Source: Tomocerus qinae (taxonomy: Eukaryota; Arthropoda; Collembola; Entomobryomorpha; Tomoceridae). From it: a DNA stretch of 64,000 bases. The notes beneath the pieces are model-generated. The model worked only from the letters and a program-made list of their open reading frames with translations. It was not told where the DNA came from and did no database searches. The stretch is taken from assembly GCA_020055645.1 (NCBI GenBank), contig CM034549.1, positions 33,007,930 to 33,071,929 on the forward strand. The letters are read 5' to 3'. Position 1 is the first letter of the stretch. The number at the start of each line of letters is the position of its first letter. Both the position numbers and the translations under genes were made by a program. Of the stretch, positions 54,201 to 64,000 are shown in pieces.

Positions 54201-54576
54201 TAAGCACATATATATAAATCCTTAATTTTAATCACTTTCATGGACAGTACAAAGCAAGTTAGCTTTTTCACATTATATTGTTTTAATTCCCACATGATTA
54301 TTTTATGTCTAAATGCCATCAATTATTAGACTAATTCATGATAAAGTAATTAATTGGAAAATATCCCTCAATTCACAGGCGCAATTCAATTAGTTAAATA
54401 TAGTATTATTTGTTATTTGAAAATGAGTGAGGTTGCCTCCATATTTTTGTTTAAACTTAATAGTTAACCATTTTAGATTCGACTGTTTTATCAATGACAA
54501 ATTATTATTGATTACATTACATTACAAGTGTTTATTTATAACAAATTAAGAGTCAAAGTTAAGTGTAAGTGAATGA
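48201..54576. other. Region without supported coding exon, left of the Myb/SANT gene
   Basis: AT-rich DNA with AC microsatellites at 48545-48559 and 51121-51135, and a tRNA-like SINE remnant near 53680-53745. Open frames at 49146-49595 are on both strands over the same low-complexity DNA and have no protein character. Parts near 50560-50950 are less AT-rich and may include untranslated exon sequence. Confidence 0.4.
53675..53745 (-). repeat. tRNA-like remnant, possibly a SINE head
   Basis: On the minus strand, AAAGATCCGGGTTCGGGTCTTT forms a T-arm-like stem-loop with a GGTTCGGGTC box B, preceded by GTTAGCTTATACATCGCTGCC, which resembles an anticodon-arm region. A complete cloverleaf and a good box A are not seen, so this is not called as a functional tRNA. 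Confidence 0.3.
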
Positions 54577-54621
54577 AGAGACCAGTTACTGTTAAGAAGA
54601 CCAACTATAAATTACATAATA

Positions 54622-57600
54622 ATGTATACAGTTACAGTTGGCAGTATAATGAGCAGCAGTGAGAATATAATAATGAAGTAAGTTTTTTTAACTCCCTCCC
54701 CGTTCCCCTTCCAATTTATTGCGAACAAAACAGTGTTTCGTTTTCTACCAATCTAATATTTTTGTCAAAATAATTTTGTGGTGATATATAATGTAAGGGT
54801 GTAACTAGAATACCAGAATATGTCATGCATCTGAAAAAGGGATGAAAAATACGAAAAGAATTTGGAATTTGTAAAAAAGTCTAGTCACTATGCACTTAGT
54901 GTTTTCGTAGAGGCTTATCAGCAAGCCCCCTCTATCACCTATTGTCTACCCACGCCCTTAATCACAATAAATTCATACTGGAATTATTTTAAAGATTATC
55001 GAAGACTTCGAACGAGGTGCACAGGGAACTAATGAAAGGACTAAAATAACTTCTGAATTTCTGATACCTATGAGTCAAGTCTAATACAAGTACAAAAATA
55101 CTCAAAGCATGCATACTCTGCTCTTGAAAAATGAAAAATATTATTTGTTCTTTATGGTAAGAATTTTAAGGATGAAATATAATGGTTTTGAAAAATATCT
55201 CTACTAGTGCTTTCCGCACACTCCGCAGGGACATATCTTTTCTTTACTATTAGATAAACGCGAACTGGGACATGCGCATGGTCGTATGTTTGTCCGTTGT
55301 CCATATCTTTTTGTAATGATTAGGCTACTATTTACTGCCTTTGAATTTCAAAAAGCTTAGGCATCATTTGCTCTACTAAAAGTAATCACCGCAATCATGG
55401 GTCTGTCGATGAAGTTCGGGCAAATGTGCAGTCGCTAGAAATGTACATACTTCCATTAGGTTTTAGCCGCTAATATTATTATATTGGGACAATTATTTAA
55501 TTTACTTTTTATCCACTTTAAATTTTTAAAATATCTTGGATCGTACAATAATTTTCTCAATAATCTTTACTGCTACTCGCCCTGACTCACCAACTGCTTG
55601 CATTGGCCAACTGCCCGCTTTTAAAATTCTAAAGCCTAAATAAAATGAATTAGAACACATGAATCGATGGCATTCTCCCTAATTTAATTGGAAGCTACTC
55701 CAACACCAGGAATCCACGCCAGGACCAGGCCGCACCCAAAAAAAATACATTTGGGGGGGGGGGGGAGGGGGGACTTTTTCGATTCGAAAAAATAAAACAG
55801 CGATTTTTTGGGGTTTGAGTCATAAACCTTTCTTTTCTCGGGGTGCGTGCTCTTCCTGGCTGCGGCCCTGTATCAGAAAACCTTTAGGCAAGCACGTATC
55901 CAGAGAGGGGCGGAATTTTGGGCGCTTTACGGTAAAAATTACGGGAAAATACGGGCTCAGAACTCTGGAAACAAAAATTTATATGGATAAGGATAATTTT
56001 GTCAATATTTTTAAAGCTGTTTTTTGAAGTGTAATGCTTGTATGATTTTCAGCTGCTTTTCTTAGCAATACATGCTTAAATTAATGAAAAATTATAATAT
56101 ACGCTTTTTGGAGGCGCCAACAACAAAAAATCCCAATAATTATGAGGTTATACCCTATATATTATTATGGTATTTTGTTGAATATATAATGGAATGATTA
56201 ATGAGATCTTATCAGCAGAAATCGTTGTACATAAAATCTTTTGAACTTATGAAATCATGTCATGATTACGGGAATTTTGGTTACCACAAACGCAGTCCTA
56301 CTCCTAATTTGCCCTTCTAAATCCATTAGACTTGTGATTTTGATGGCTTTTCCATGGTTTTTAAACTAATTCCTATTTCTTTTTCAAAAATAGGCCGTTT
56401 TTACACGAAGGAAACGGAAACGTGACTATTACGCCAACTCAATTGGACTATCGTCCAAAATCTTCAACAGTGAGTGCAAAGTCGTTTAACCCTAATTCGG
56501 TTCGCCTGCACCGAATTCTCCAAAGAGAGGCAGCTGCCTCAGCCCCGGCCGGTCAAATCCAACGGAGAGCAGCCCAGAGGAAATTGCAGATGGCCAAGAT
56601 GCTCAGCAACGGAGGAATAACAGCCGCAGCATTGAACTTCCAAAGAAATCATCATGAAAATTCCAATCAGAATGATCCTTTGTTTGTTGCCTCCAGAAGA
56701 GCACGGAGCAATAACTTCACACTCAAAGAGACATTCGATTTATTGAAGATATGGGCCAGCCCTGAGATGCAATGGCAAATGAAACACAATTTTAGAAATT
56801 TCAGAGTTTGGGAAGCGATTTCTTTTGCAATGCACGAGAGTGGACACGATAGAACGGCTATTCAATGCAAAAACCGTATTCAAAATCTAACTTCCATATT
56901 TTACCGTATAAAGAAGTCAAAGCAAGATTACCGAACATTCAATTTCCCTTATTACAAACTTATTGGAGATGTTCTGGATGGTAAAAAGAATGGGACAAGT
57001 TCAATGAATCCATCTACTGCGATGTCCCTTAGTAATAGTGCTTTCTTGAAAAATAACAACAGCGCTGTTACAATAAGCCCCAGTCAAAATTCAACTGCAG
57101 GGTACGTCTTATTTAATCTTAAAAGGATATTGCGGAATTCGGAACAATAAAATTACGATGTACACTATGTTAGATATTGTAATGGGGTGATTGTTTGTAA
57201 TTGTTTGTAATTTTTGTAATCGATATAAATGTTAACTAATTATTAATTATAAATGACACTGATAAAAAACTGAAAATATTGTTCAAATTTCGTGAATACA
57301 TCGTGTTACTAATTCATGTTTTCTATTTCTCTAGATTCGCAGCTCACATGGCTCTAGTTGAAGAGTATCAGCATTTAATTAACGGAAATCCAGAAGTGTA
57401 TATTACCCCTACGGGTGGACAAAATAGTTCGAATAACAGTAATTCAGGTCTCAATGTGCTTTCACCAGAAGTTAGCCTAAGTGAAGGAGATTCTCCAATT
57501 CGGGTAGAAAATCAAGCATCCAGATCTTCCGTCAATCCTGCCTCTCAGGCATCTTCATTCAAAGAAACACCTAAATCAAGTAATAACTGTGAGTGACGCA

Positions 57601-58597
57601 TTTACTTTGGTAGTGGTACAGATACTGATATTATATTATGATGCTCAGTTTGAGAAAAAATAGATTAGTTTCCTACAAAAGATTGCAAACGAAAGATTGT
57701 ACGAATATTTAAGTTTTTCCCATTGGAACATCATGATATATTGTAAGTTATTTTATTTATTTTTTACCCAATTCTGGATTTGTTTTTGTATAGCTGCCGG
57801 TAATGCTGCCAATCGTAATGGAAGTTCAACAGGATCTCTTATAAAAGTAGAAAACGAAGACAGTGTTACTGTTACTGTAGCAGACGATACCAATAACTCT
57901 GAAAATGAAATGAAGTATGATAATGATAACGATATGGACAATTCAGATCTCGATGAAAATATGCTCGGTCAACTGAACGACAGTATATCTGAGTAAATAT
58001 AATTTATACTATGAATTAAATAATAACATTTTATTAAATAGCAATTAATTAATTTATAGAGCACAAATAATTTGCCAACAACTTTTATAACAGCTGTAAT
58101 AATGTTATGCAAATCTTTCGTTTAGGGGAAATGAAGGTTTTCCTGCATCCAGGACTAAGCGTTCGTTCTCAGCAAATTATGCTCCCTATGGAAAAGCAAG
58201 TTTCACAACAGGTCTTGGAAATGGAAATGCTGCCAAACGACCCCGTGGAGCCTCTACCGCAACTAACGCGTCATCAAACCCAGATGATCAGATTGGAGCC
58301 TATCTAGCCGAAATGATTGATATTGAGCGTCAGTGGTTAGACATGGAAAGAGAACGAGCCGAAAACGAACGCTCAATGATGATGTACATGATGCAAATAC
58401 TTCAGGCTTTAGTTTGTCCCGGTCAGTCTCAAGAAGACAATGACGAAGAAAGCAATAGCAACGAAAATGATGGCATGGATGAAGAAAGTCCTGAAAACGA
58501 AAACGAAGATGACAATGAAGAAAATGAAATTCATCAAATGATTGAGCAAGAAGAAAACAACATCGACGATGGTGAAGATGCGGATGCAGATGACTAA
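54622..58597 (+). CDS. Myb/SANT-like (trihelix-type) DNA-binding protein with acidic tail
   Basis: Well-supported exons are 56394-57101, 57335-57588, 57794-57992 and 58126-58597. All have GT-AG introns and fitting phases, and run through one frame to TAA. The first exon is inferred: 54622-54677, with ATGs at 54622 and in frame at 54649, ends in AA|GTAAGT, whose phase 2 matches the acceptor at 56393. The protein is about 553-562 aa. A helical DNA-binding domain lies at 56713-56979: SNNFTLKETFDLLKIW, then VWEAISFAM, QCKNRIQNL and FPYYKLIGDVLDG. This is the pattern of Myb/SANT-like, MADF/trihelix domains of metazoan transcription factors, some of which derive from Harbinger transposon proteins. 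Linkers are Asn/Ser-rich. Exon 5 has a KRPRG nuclear-signal-like patch, then a coiled-coil-like ERQWLDMERERAENERSMM helix. Its final ~50 residues are mostly Asp, Glu and Asn. Specific function is unknown. Nothing suggests it is broken. Confidence 0.85.
55726..55870. mobile_element. Small MITE with GCGGCC-type inverted ends
   Basis: Left end CAGGCCGCACCC and right end GGCTGCGGCCCTG are imperfect inverted repeats about 145 bp apart, inside the first intron of the Myb/SANT gene. The left part carries a run of 13 G, an A and 6 G (55753-55772), a potential G-quadruplex. No clean target duplication was found, so the ends are approximate. CAGG-starting ends fit hAT-like MITEs. Confidence 0.55.
55889..55990 (+). 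mobile_element. Fragment of hAT-type MITE (same end as copies A-C)
   Basis: Begins CAAGCACGTATCCAGAGAGG, the same terminal motif as the copies at 9.4, 20.3 and 29.7 kb, then GGGGCGGAATTTT. No matching right end is seen before 56394, so this looks like a truncated or diverged copy. The 70-codon open frame at 55815-56027 runs through this debris and is not a gene. Confidence 0.5.
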
Positions 58598-61500
58598 TGA
58601 TTTTTTATTACTCAGCCGTAATCGTACTAAACAAATTCCAAAAAATCTTTTTAATGGTTGTATTAGTTATTACCTCGTCACTCTTCAGTTCTAGAAACTT
58701 GAGAGTTTTGGTTTGGGTAGTTTTTCCAATATAATTGTTGATGTACATTTATAACAGAGTACAGAATTCAGGTTTGTGTACAATGTAGCATATTGCTGAT
58801 ATTAGCTTGTCTCTCAATGGCAGGAAACATAATGGTCAAATATTAACTCTGCTTTAAGGTTTTAAATATTTTTTCGTAAAACTGATGTGAACTGAAAATG
58901 TAAATCTTCCCAAGTATCAATGGAAATTATTACGAAATGACAGCATTTCAAAATTTAAGAGTTTTGAGTGATAGTGTTAAAGATAAGCAACGATATAGGA
59001 AAACTACAAATGAATTTCGGTAGAATATCAGTAAAGTATAAATGCTTTAATAAATAACAGTATATTATTGTAGTAAACCCCATACTTAACTTTCTATTAA
59101 GTTATAAACTATTAACCCAGCTGTGCACATTGTATAATATAAACTGTAGCGACTTTTACTATAGGATTAGGCTTCTCAAGAGCCTTTGCAATACAAATTA
59201 CCACTATGATTATGAATCTGCCATAAGACTCCAACCTCTATGCAAATTTTATACTGAATGATTGTTCTTGAAATCCTAGCAGCGATTATTTAGGTGCCTA
59301 TCGTGTCGAGTGACGAAACTAAATAATAACGAAGATTGCCGTACAAAATTACATATAATAGGGAAAAATAGAAGTACCATGTGAAAGTGTCATAATATTA
59401 ACATTAATTAAATTAGCTAAAAGTTACCTGTTATCAGTTTTAATTATGTCTGCAACTCGGTTGTAGGTAGGGTAAAAACACGTTAATGTTGTTTATTACA
59501 AAAGTGGTTTTTAGCAAAATACAACTTTGATACAGTAGGTAAGTAAGTTGAGAAAGTGTCTATAGAATTGTCATTGTGGTGTCATTCATTCATGGTGTTG
59601 CTACTTAAATAGTACTACTTAGTATCAATATGTATTCGAATTACATGTATTATGATTTTGTGATTGTCGCGTTTGTGGTGTTTAGGGATATCAGGTTTAC
59701 TACATGACAGCAATAATAATAGGTACTCGTTTTTCTCTTTCTGCAATTATTGGTTTAGAAAACTATTTAAAAGAGCATTGATTGAGTATAATATGCATAA
59801 TCTGTAACTTTTCCAGAAAAGTTGTCTTCAAATATTTCTAAAGGCAGGTTAACAGTATCTTAGGCAGTTAGTTATAAAATACATGTTCTTTATTGGTGTC
59901 GTTTATGGCAGTTGTGTAATTGCGTATTAGTGCGTACTCGTTCTTACTATTTAATAATAAATATCATTGCATTTAATGCATTTATAGTAAAGCTGTCGTG
60001 TTATATAGCAATTAGTATTGTATTATGCAAATGTACAAATGAATATTGATCGTTTTGTCAGTACTTATAGACGAGCGTACTAATTAATAACCTTAGCAGT
60101 ACATTAGCCTCCTTTCAAGTAAATTATGCTGTTCTCATTATAAGTTGACTATTTTAGATATTACGGTGTACTAGCAGTGTTAGTTATAGGGAACTATGTG
60201 TATTTAAACGAGTTTTATGCTCCATTTAGTTTACAAATTACAAATATAATAACCCTCCTTAGGCATCAAACCTATAAAAGGAAAAGCTTCAAGATTTGAA
60301 ACTAAAAATCAAGGGCAATAATTTTTGGCCAGGTACAAAATGTAGGGCTAGTGATACAATGTGTGAAAATGAACAGTGGCCATAATATTAGTCCTGCATT
60401 TACATTCGTTCTTAGATAGGTAAGCATGTATTTATAACGTAAAGTCATAAATTCAAGCTCATCTTCAATTAGCGTAAGCTGTTCTGTGGGTGTGGAAATT
60501 AATTGGTATAACATATTTTTTGGTCATGAATCAATAACAATGTCACCTTAAATCAATTCCTAATTGATCTATGTAAAATCAGATTTAACAATTTCATGGA
60601 ACATAAAAGTTTGCTTTAAATACCCAATTGGTGAATGTATGTAAAAGAAATAATATTATGTGTAAGAAACTAATTGTATTTATAATGTAACAAATATCTT
60701 AAACTAATTCCGTGTAGCCATTGCCATTTAGCTTAAAAATACACCGTGTATATCTAAAAGCGTCAGCTTCTCAATAGGTTTTCGAAATTCGTGTATTGTA
60801 CCAATAATATAATCAAATCTCTCCATTTTTAGATGGACATAAATCTTGTTTATAGAAATGCCTTAAAAATCTGTCTGCCCGTTCATGAACGGTTTTATTG
60901 ACATTATTATGTGCATTTCTCCATTCGACTTGTTCCTATATAGCTGGGGCGTTCACCTTTATTACTGCAGTGCGCTTTCATTTATTGTGTTTGTAGTAAC
61001 TATTCTCATTATGTATTTGTATTATTGGCAACCTAAAAGTATTTACTCGAAATTGCAATTGCAACTATAAATATATATAATTTTGTAGCTACAATTTTGT
61101 ACATATAACAATTTTTAATTGTCACTCAGTATTAATTGTTAAGTTCTTAGCAAATAGTTATAGACACCTTGAGTTTTACAGATGTCAATATTTTATATGT
61201 TGTACAAACTTGTACAGTGTGTGGTGACTCGTATGCGAATCTTTAAGACACTATCTATCTATGTGTTAATTATAATTAAGTTATTATACGTAGTGTTACA
61301 CTACTACTACTACTATACTACAACTGTTAATTTCAAAATGTGTTAGTTGATGAAGTAGGTAGGTAGTATTAAAATTGTTACAGAAATGTCAACAAAATAT
61401 TTCTACGTGCGTACTACTAGTTTAAGGTTACCGTACCGTTAATTCTAAATTAATATGTAGATAAGAGGTTTAAGCATGTGTACTTATACTTAAGGAACAG

Positions 61501-63474
61501 AGGAATTGTGTGAGCATTTAGGAAAGGCATTTAATTTCGCAAGGTATATTTTATGTGAACTGATTGTAATGTGAGTGGTAGCTCTCTTGTCCATGGCGTG
61601 TCATAGTAGATTAAGTTGACTTATTGATGATGACTTACTGATATTGTGTCATTATGTGTTATGTAAAACAGAAATATATAATTTGATTCTGAGTAAACTT
61701 GCATTTAGCCAATTTTCAGGTCATAAATTATAGAAACGTATAATTTTTGTGTGACTCCCTTTAAGGGCTTCATTTGCATTCAGCAGAATTAGAAAGCCTA
61801 TAGATATAGAACATCAGTTGATTGGTTAGTGTTCTAATTGTTACAATGCAATAATTTGTGCCAAGTTGGAACTTTCTTCTCGTCTTGTATGCAACTGTCA
61901 CCATGATATGAACAAGAGGGAATGAAATTGACAGCTTAAAATTACCTTACACTCTTCTAAACTTACATATACCTGTACCATAGTATAAGATTCCTATTTA
62001 ATTAAAAACTGGAAAATTTTACTTAAACTGTAAGCATCATAGACATTTTTGTACCAGTTAAAATTGAATACTTAAAATGAAAGAAAAGTGTAACGAAAGG
62101 AAAAACTATATAGTAGAGGATTATAATAATAATTATTACCCTATAGACTTTAAACCTGCTGAATTACTCAGTTAAGAGTTAGGATTATGATTCTAGATGA
62201 AGTAATGGTAGGTAACTGTTAAAAGGATAAAAATACGCATGTGCGAAAGTAGTAAAACCCTAGGGAAATGATGAATGATCTAAAGTTAAACTTAAACGCG
62301 ATAAAAGAAAAAAAGTTTCATTTTATAACCAAATTAATGTTAATTGTGTTACCTGCTCTGTTGTATGTATTTACCATTATTATTAGCATAATGGCATAAT
62401 AACGTGTATTTTGGTCGTATATGTGTATGATGATTTAGAAAAGTATTGTATTTTCGGTTTTTGTAAAGTTGATACACAAAAATGTGAACTTTTACCATGA
62501 TTATAATTTTACGTTAACGTACGTACATAGATACGGTGTACGTAACTTATTTACTACATGCATACATTACATACTTTTTATACTTTTTGTTATGTTTAGT
62601 TTTGTTTTCTCTAAAATTGCATCTACTTACTTTCTTACGCTGTTTATTGTGTAATTAGGTTCTTCAAAAACTTTCTTGAATAAAACAATTATATGTAGAG
62701 CTCAAGCTGTATGATTTAATATTATTACCAATTACTAGCAAAAATTTTCATTTGTGTACCTAACTAAAATATATAGAACCCTATTGGGGTATTTCGTGGC
62801 GTCGTTGGCGAGTGTTTTCATTCACTTATCGATATAATCCATAGAGATCCACAGTTACCAACATGTCACGGGAGTATATACTACTACTTAGTAAGACATG
62901 TATTTTAACATGCATGTTGAATGTCCTTTGAATACGTAAGTAAAAGAATCTTAAAACGCAATAGGATGGTGACACAGATGATTATTACTTCACTTCAACC
63001 TACATATGAAATGTGCGAAGAAATCGTTTCCGACAAGAAGAAATGTAAATGGACTAATGACATGTGATAAATAGTGAGTGATATACATACGTAGAACACC
63101 AAACCGGCAACTTGGACTTGTGTAAAATAATTGGCAATATTATTAGTGAAAGAAAGCTCGAAAAACTGCGTTTTTTAATATTTCATTACAACAGTCTTAT
63201 TCAGCGAATTGAAAAGTTTGAAAAATCTTAATAAAATACTTATTTATAGTTACTATTAAACCATTATATATTAGACTTTAGACACTTATTTTATGTTCAT
63301 ATTTCGTAGGGACTGAGGGCCCTTGACATTTTCCCAAGGGCCAGGATAAAGCTAGAACAGGCTTACTATTCGTACATGTAAGAGTAAGAAGAGCCTATTC
63401 TGACATACCAATTACCGTTTCTTGTCTAACCAATTTAGAGACTTTAATATTTATTATCATATAATATTATTATA
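58598..63474. other. 3' UTR and intergenic DNA right of the Myb/SANT gene
   Basis: The left part is the 3' UTR of the Myb/SANT gene. An AATAAA near 59050 is one candidate poly(A) signal. The rest is AT-rich DNA with an ACT triplet run near 61303-61316 and no supported gene. Open frames at 60302-60514, 60885-61070 and 62469-62654 have Phe/Ile/Tyr/Leu-rich chance character. Confidence 0.4.
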
Positions 63475-64000
63475 CAGGGTGGCGCAGAATGATGTATACA
63501 TGAACTTTGACCTTTAATAACTGACGATCGGTTTGATGTATTTCAATGTTATGCACACCATGTGAAAGAGCATGCGTTTTTTAGTGAGATTTCTGAATTT
63601 TAAAACCCTCCATCACCAGACACCGGCGTAATCGCTTCAGCACTGACCGACCTGAATTTTTGTAATATTCCTGATTTATTTCCCATTTCCGTAACGATGC
63701 ATGCGCGTAGTTGCATCAATGTTGTTGACTTTTCGGCATGGACATTATCCTCGACGATTTCCCAAAGACTGAAATCACATGGTGTTAAGTCCGGTGATCT
63801 CGGTGGCTATGAAACCGATTCTCTCCAACCGACCCATCTTTCAGGGAAGTGGGCATCAAACCATTTCCTAACATCAAGTCTAAATTGCTTAATGGCTAAA
63901 CGATTTTAAACGCCTGTGATTTGGAATTACTTGAATAGCTGGCCAATTAAGTCATTGGGCAGAAAAAAGACTTAATGGGTGAATGATGATGGGGCAGATT
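63475..64000 (-). mobile_element. Mariner-like element, right part cut by window end
   Basis: The left end is TA|CAGGGTGGCGCAGAATGATG (TA at 63473-63474), a classic terminal repeat of mariner-like (IS630-Tc1-mariner) elements. About 100 bases inside it the minus strand encodes the C-terminus of a transposase, so the element's 5' end lies beyond base 64000. Its terminal sequence differs from the mariner-like element at 28.4 kb, so it is another family. Confidence 0.88.
63600..63890 (-). pseudogene. Mariner-like transposase C-terminal part, with stop codon
   Basis: On the minus strand the frame reads LDVRKWFDAHFPERWVGWRE, then SVS, an in-frame TAG, then PPRSPDLTPCDFSLWEIVED and on to TPVSGDGGF and a TAA at 63600-63602. 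RSPDLTPCDF carries the third catalytic acidic residue of the DD(E/D) triad, and the TAG sits where the family normally has Trp. Upstream, beyond about 63890, the frame is broken again. This copy is therefore inactive as a source of transposase. Confidence 0.85.

Noticed and set aside
1..64000. Well-known conserved miRNAs (let-7, miR-100, miR-125, bantam, miR-1, miR-9, miR-10, miR-124, miR-184 and others)
   Set aside because: I looked by eye for their seed-containing mature sequences and did not find them. A computed search would be needed to be certain.

Overview
The window looks like nuclear DNA of an invertebrate animal, most plausibly an arthropod. The evidence is split genes with GT-AG introns of about 80 bp, strongly AT-rich non-coding DNA, mariner and hAT-type transposons, and a metazoan myotubularin gene. 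The species cannot be settled from sequence alone. Gene density is very low: three protein-coding loci can be supported in 64 kb, and most of the remainder is intron, intergenic DNA and transposon debris.

Left part (1-20 kb): two in-frame exons on the minus strand (15363-15515 and 6002-6290) encode the first ~147 residues of an unrecognised low-complexity, Ser/Ala/His-rich protein. They are separated by a 9.07 kb intron, and the gene continues past base 1. That intron holds a hAT-type MITE, a miRNA-precursor-like hairpin (10913-10987) and a 48-codon unassigned ORF.

Middle (20-35 kb): a transposon graveyard. It contains two hAT-type MITEs with intact 8-bp target duplications (20255-20504, 29703-29929), a 1.4 kb foldback element with nested inverted repeats (20687-22074), and a TA-flanked mariner-like element (28408-29535). 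The mariner copy has lost its catalytic core and carries a 10-bp minisatellite.

35.3-38.6 kb: a complete ten-exon gene on the plus strand for the pseudophosphatase MTMR9 (563 aa). Its conserved catalytic Cys and Arg are replaced, as in other MTMR9 proteins.

38.6-54.5 kb: about 16 kb with no recognisable gene, only simple repeats, a candidate TATA promoter near 48.12 kb and a tRNA-like SINE remnant.

54.6-58.6 kb: a plus-strand gene for a Myb/SANT-like (trihelix-type) DNA-binding protein with an acidic C-terminus. Four exons are well supported. A short first coding exon is inferred, and the first intron contains further hAT-type MITE debris.

58.6-64 kb: non-coding DNA, then the start of a second mariner-like element (63475 to beyond the window end) with a broken transposase on the minus strand.

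The genes show no functional link to one another. I found no clear new biological system. The most interesting unexplained items are the pre-miRNA-like hairpin, the minisatellite-bearing gutted mariner, the nested foldback element and the unidentified minus-strand gene.
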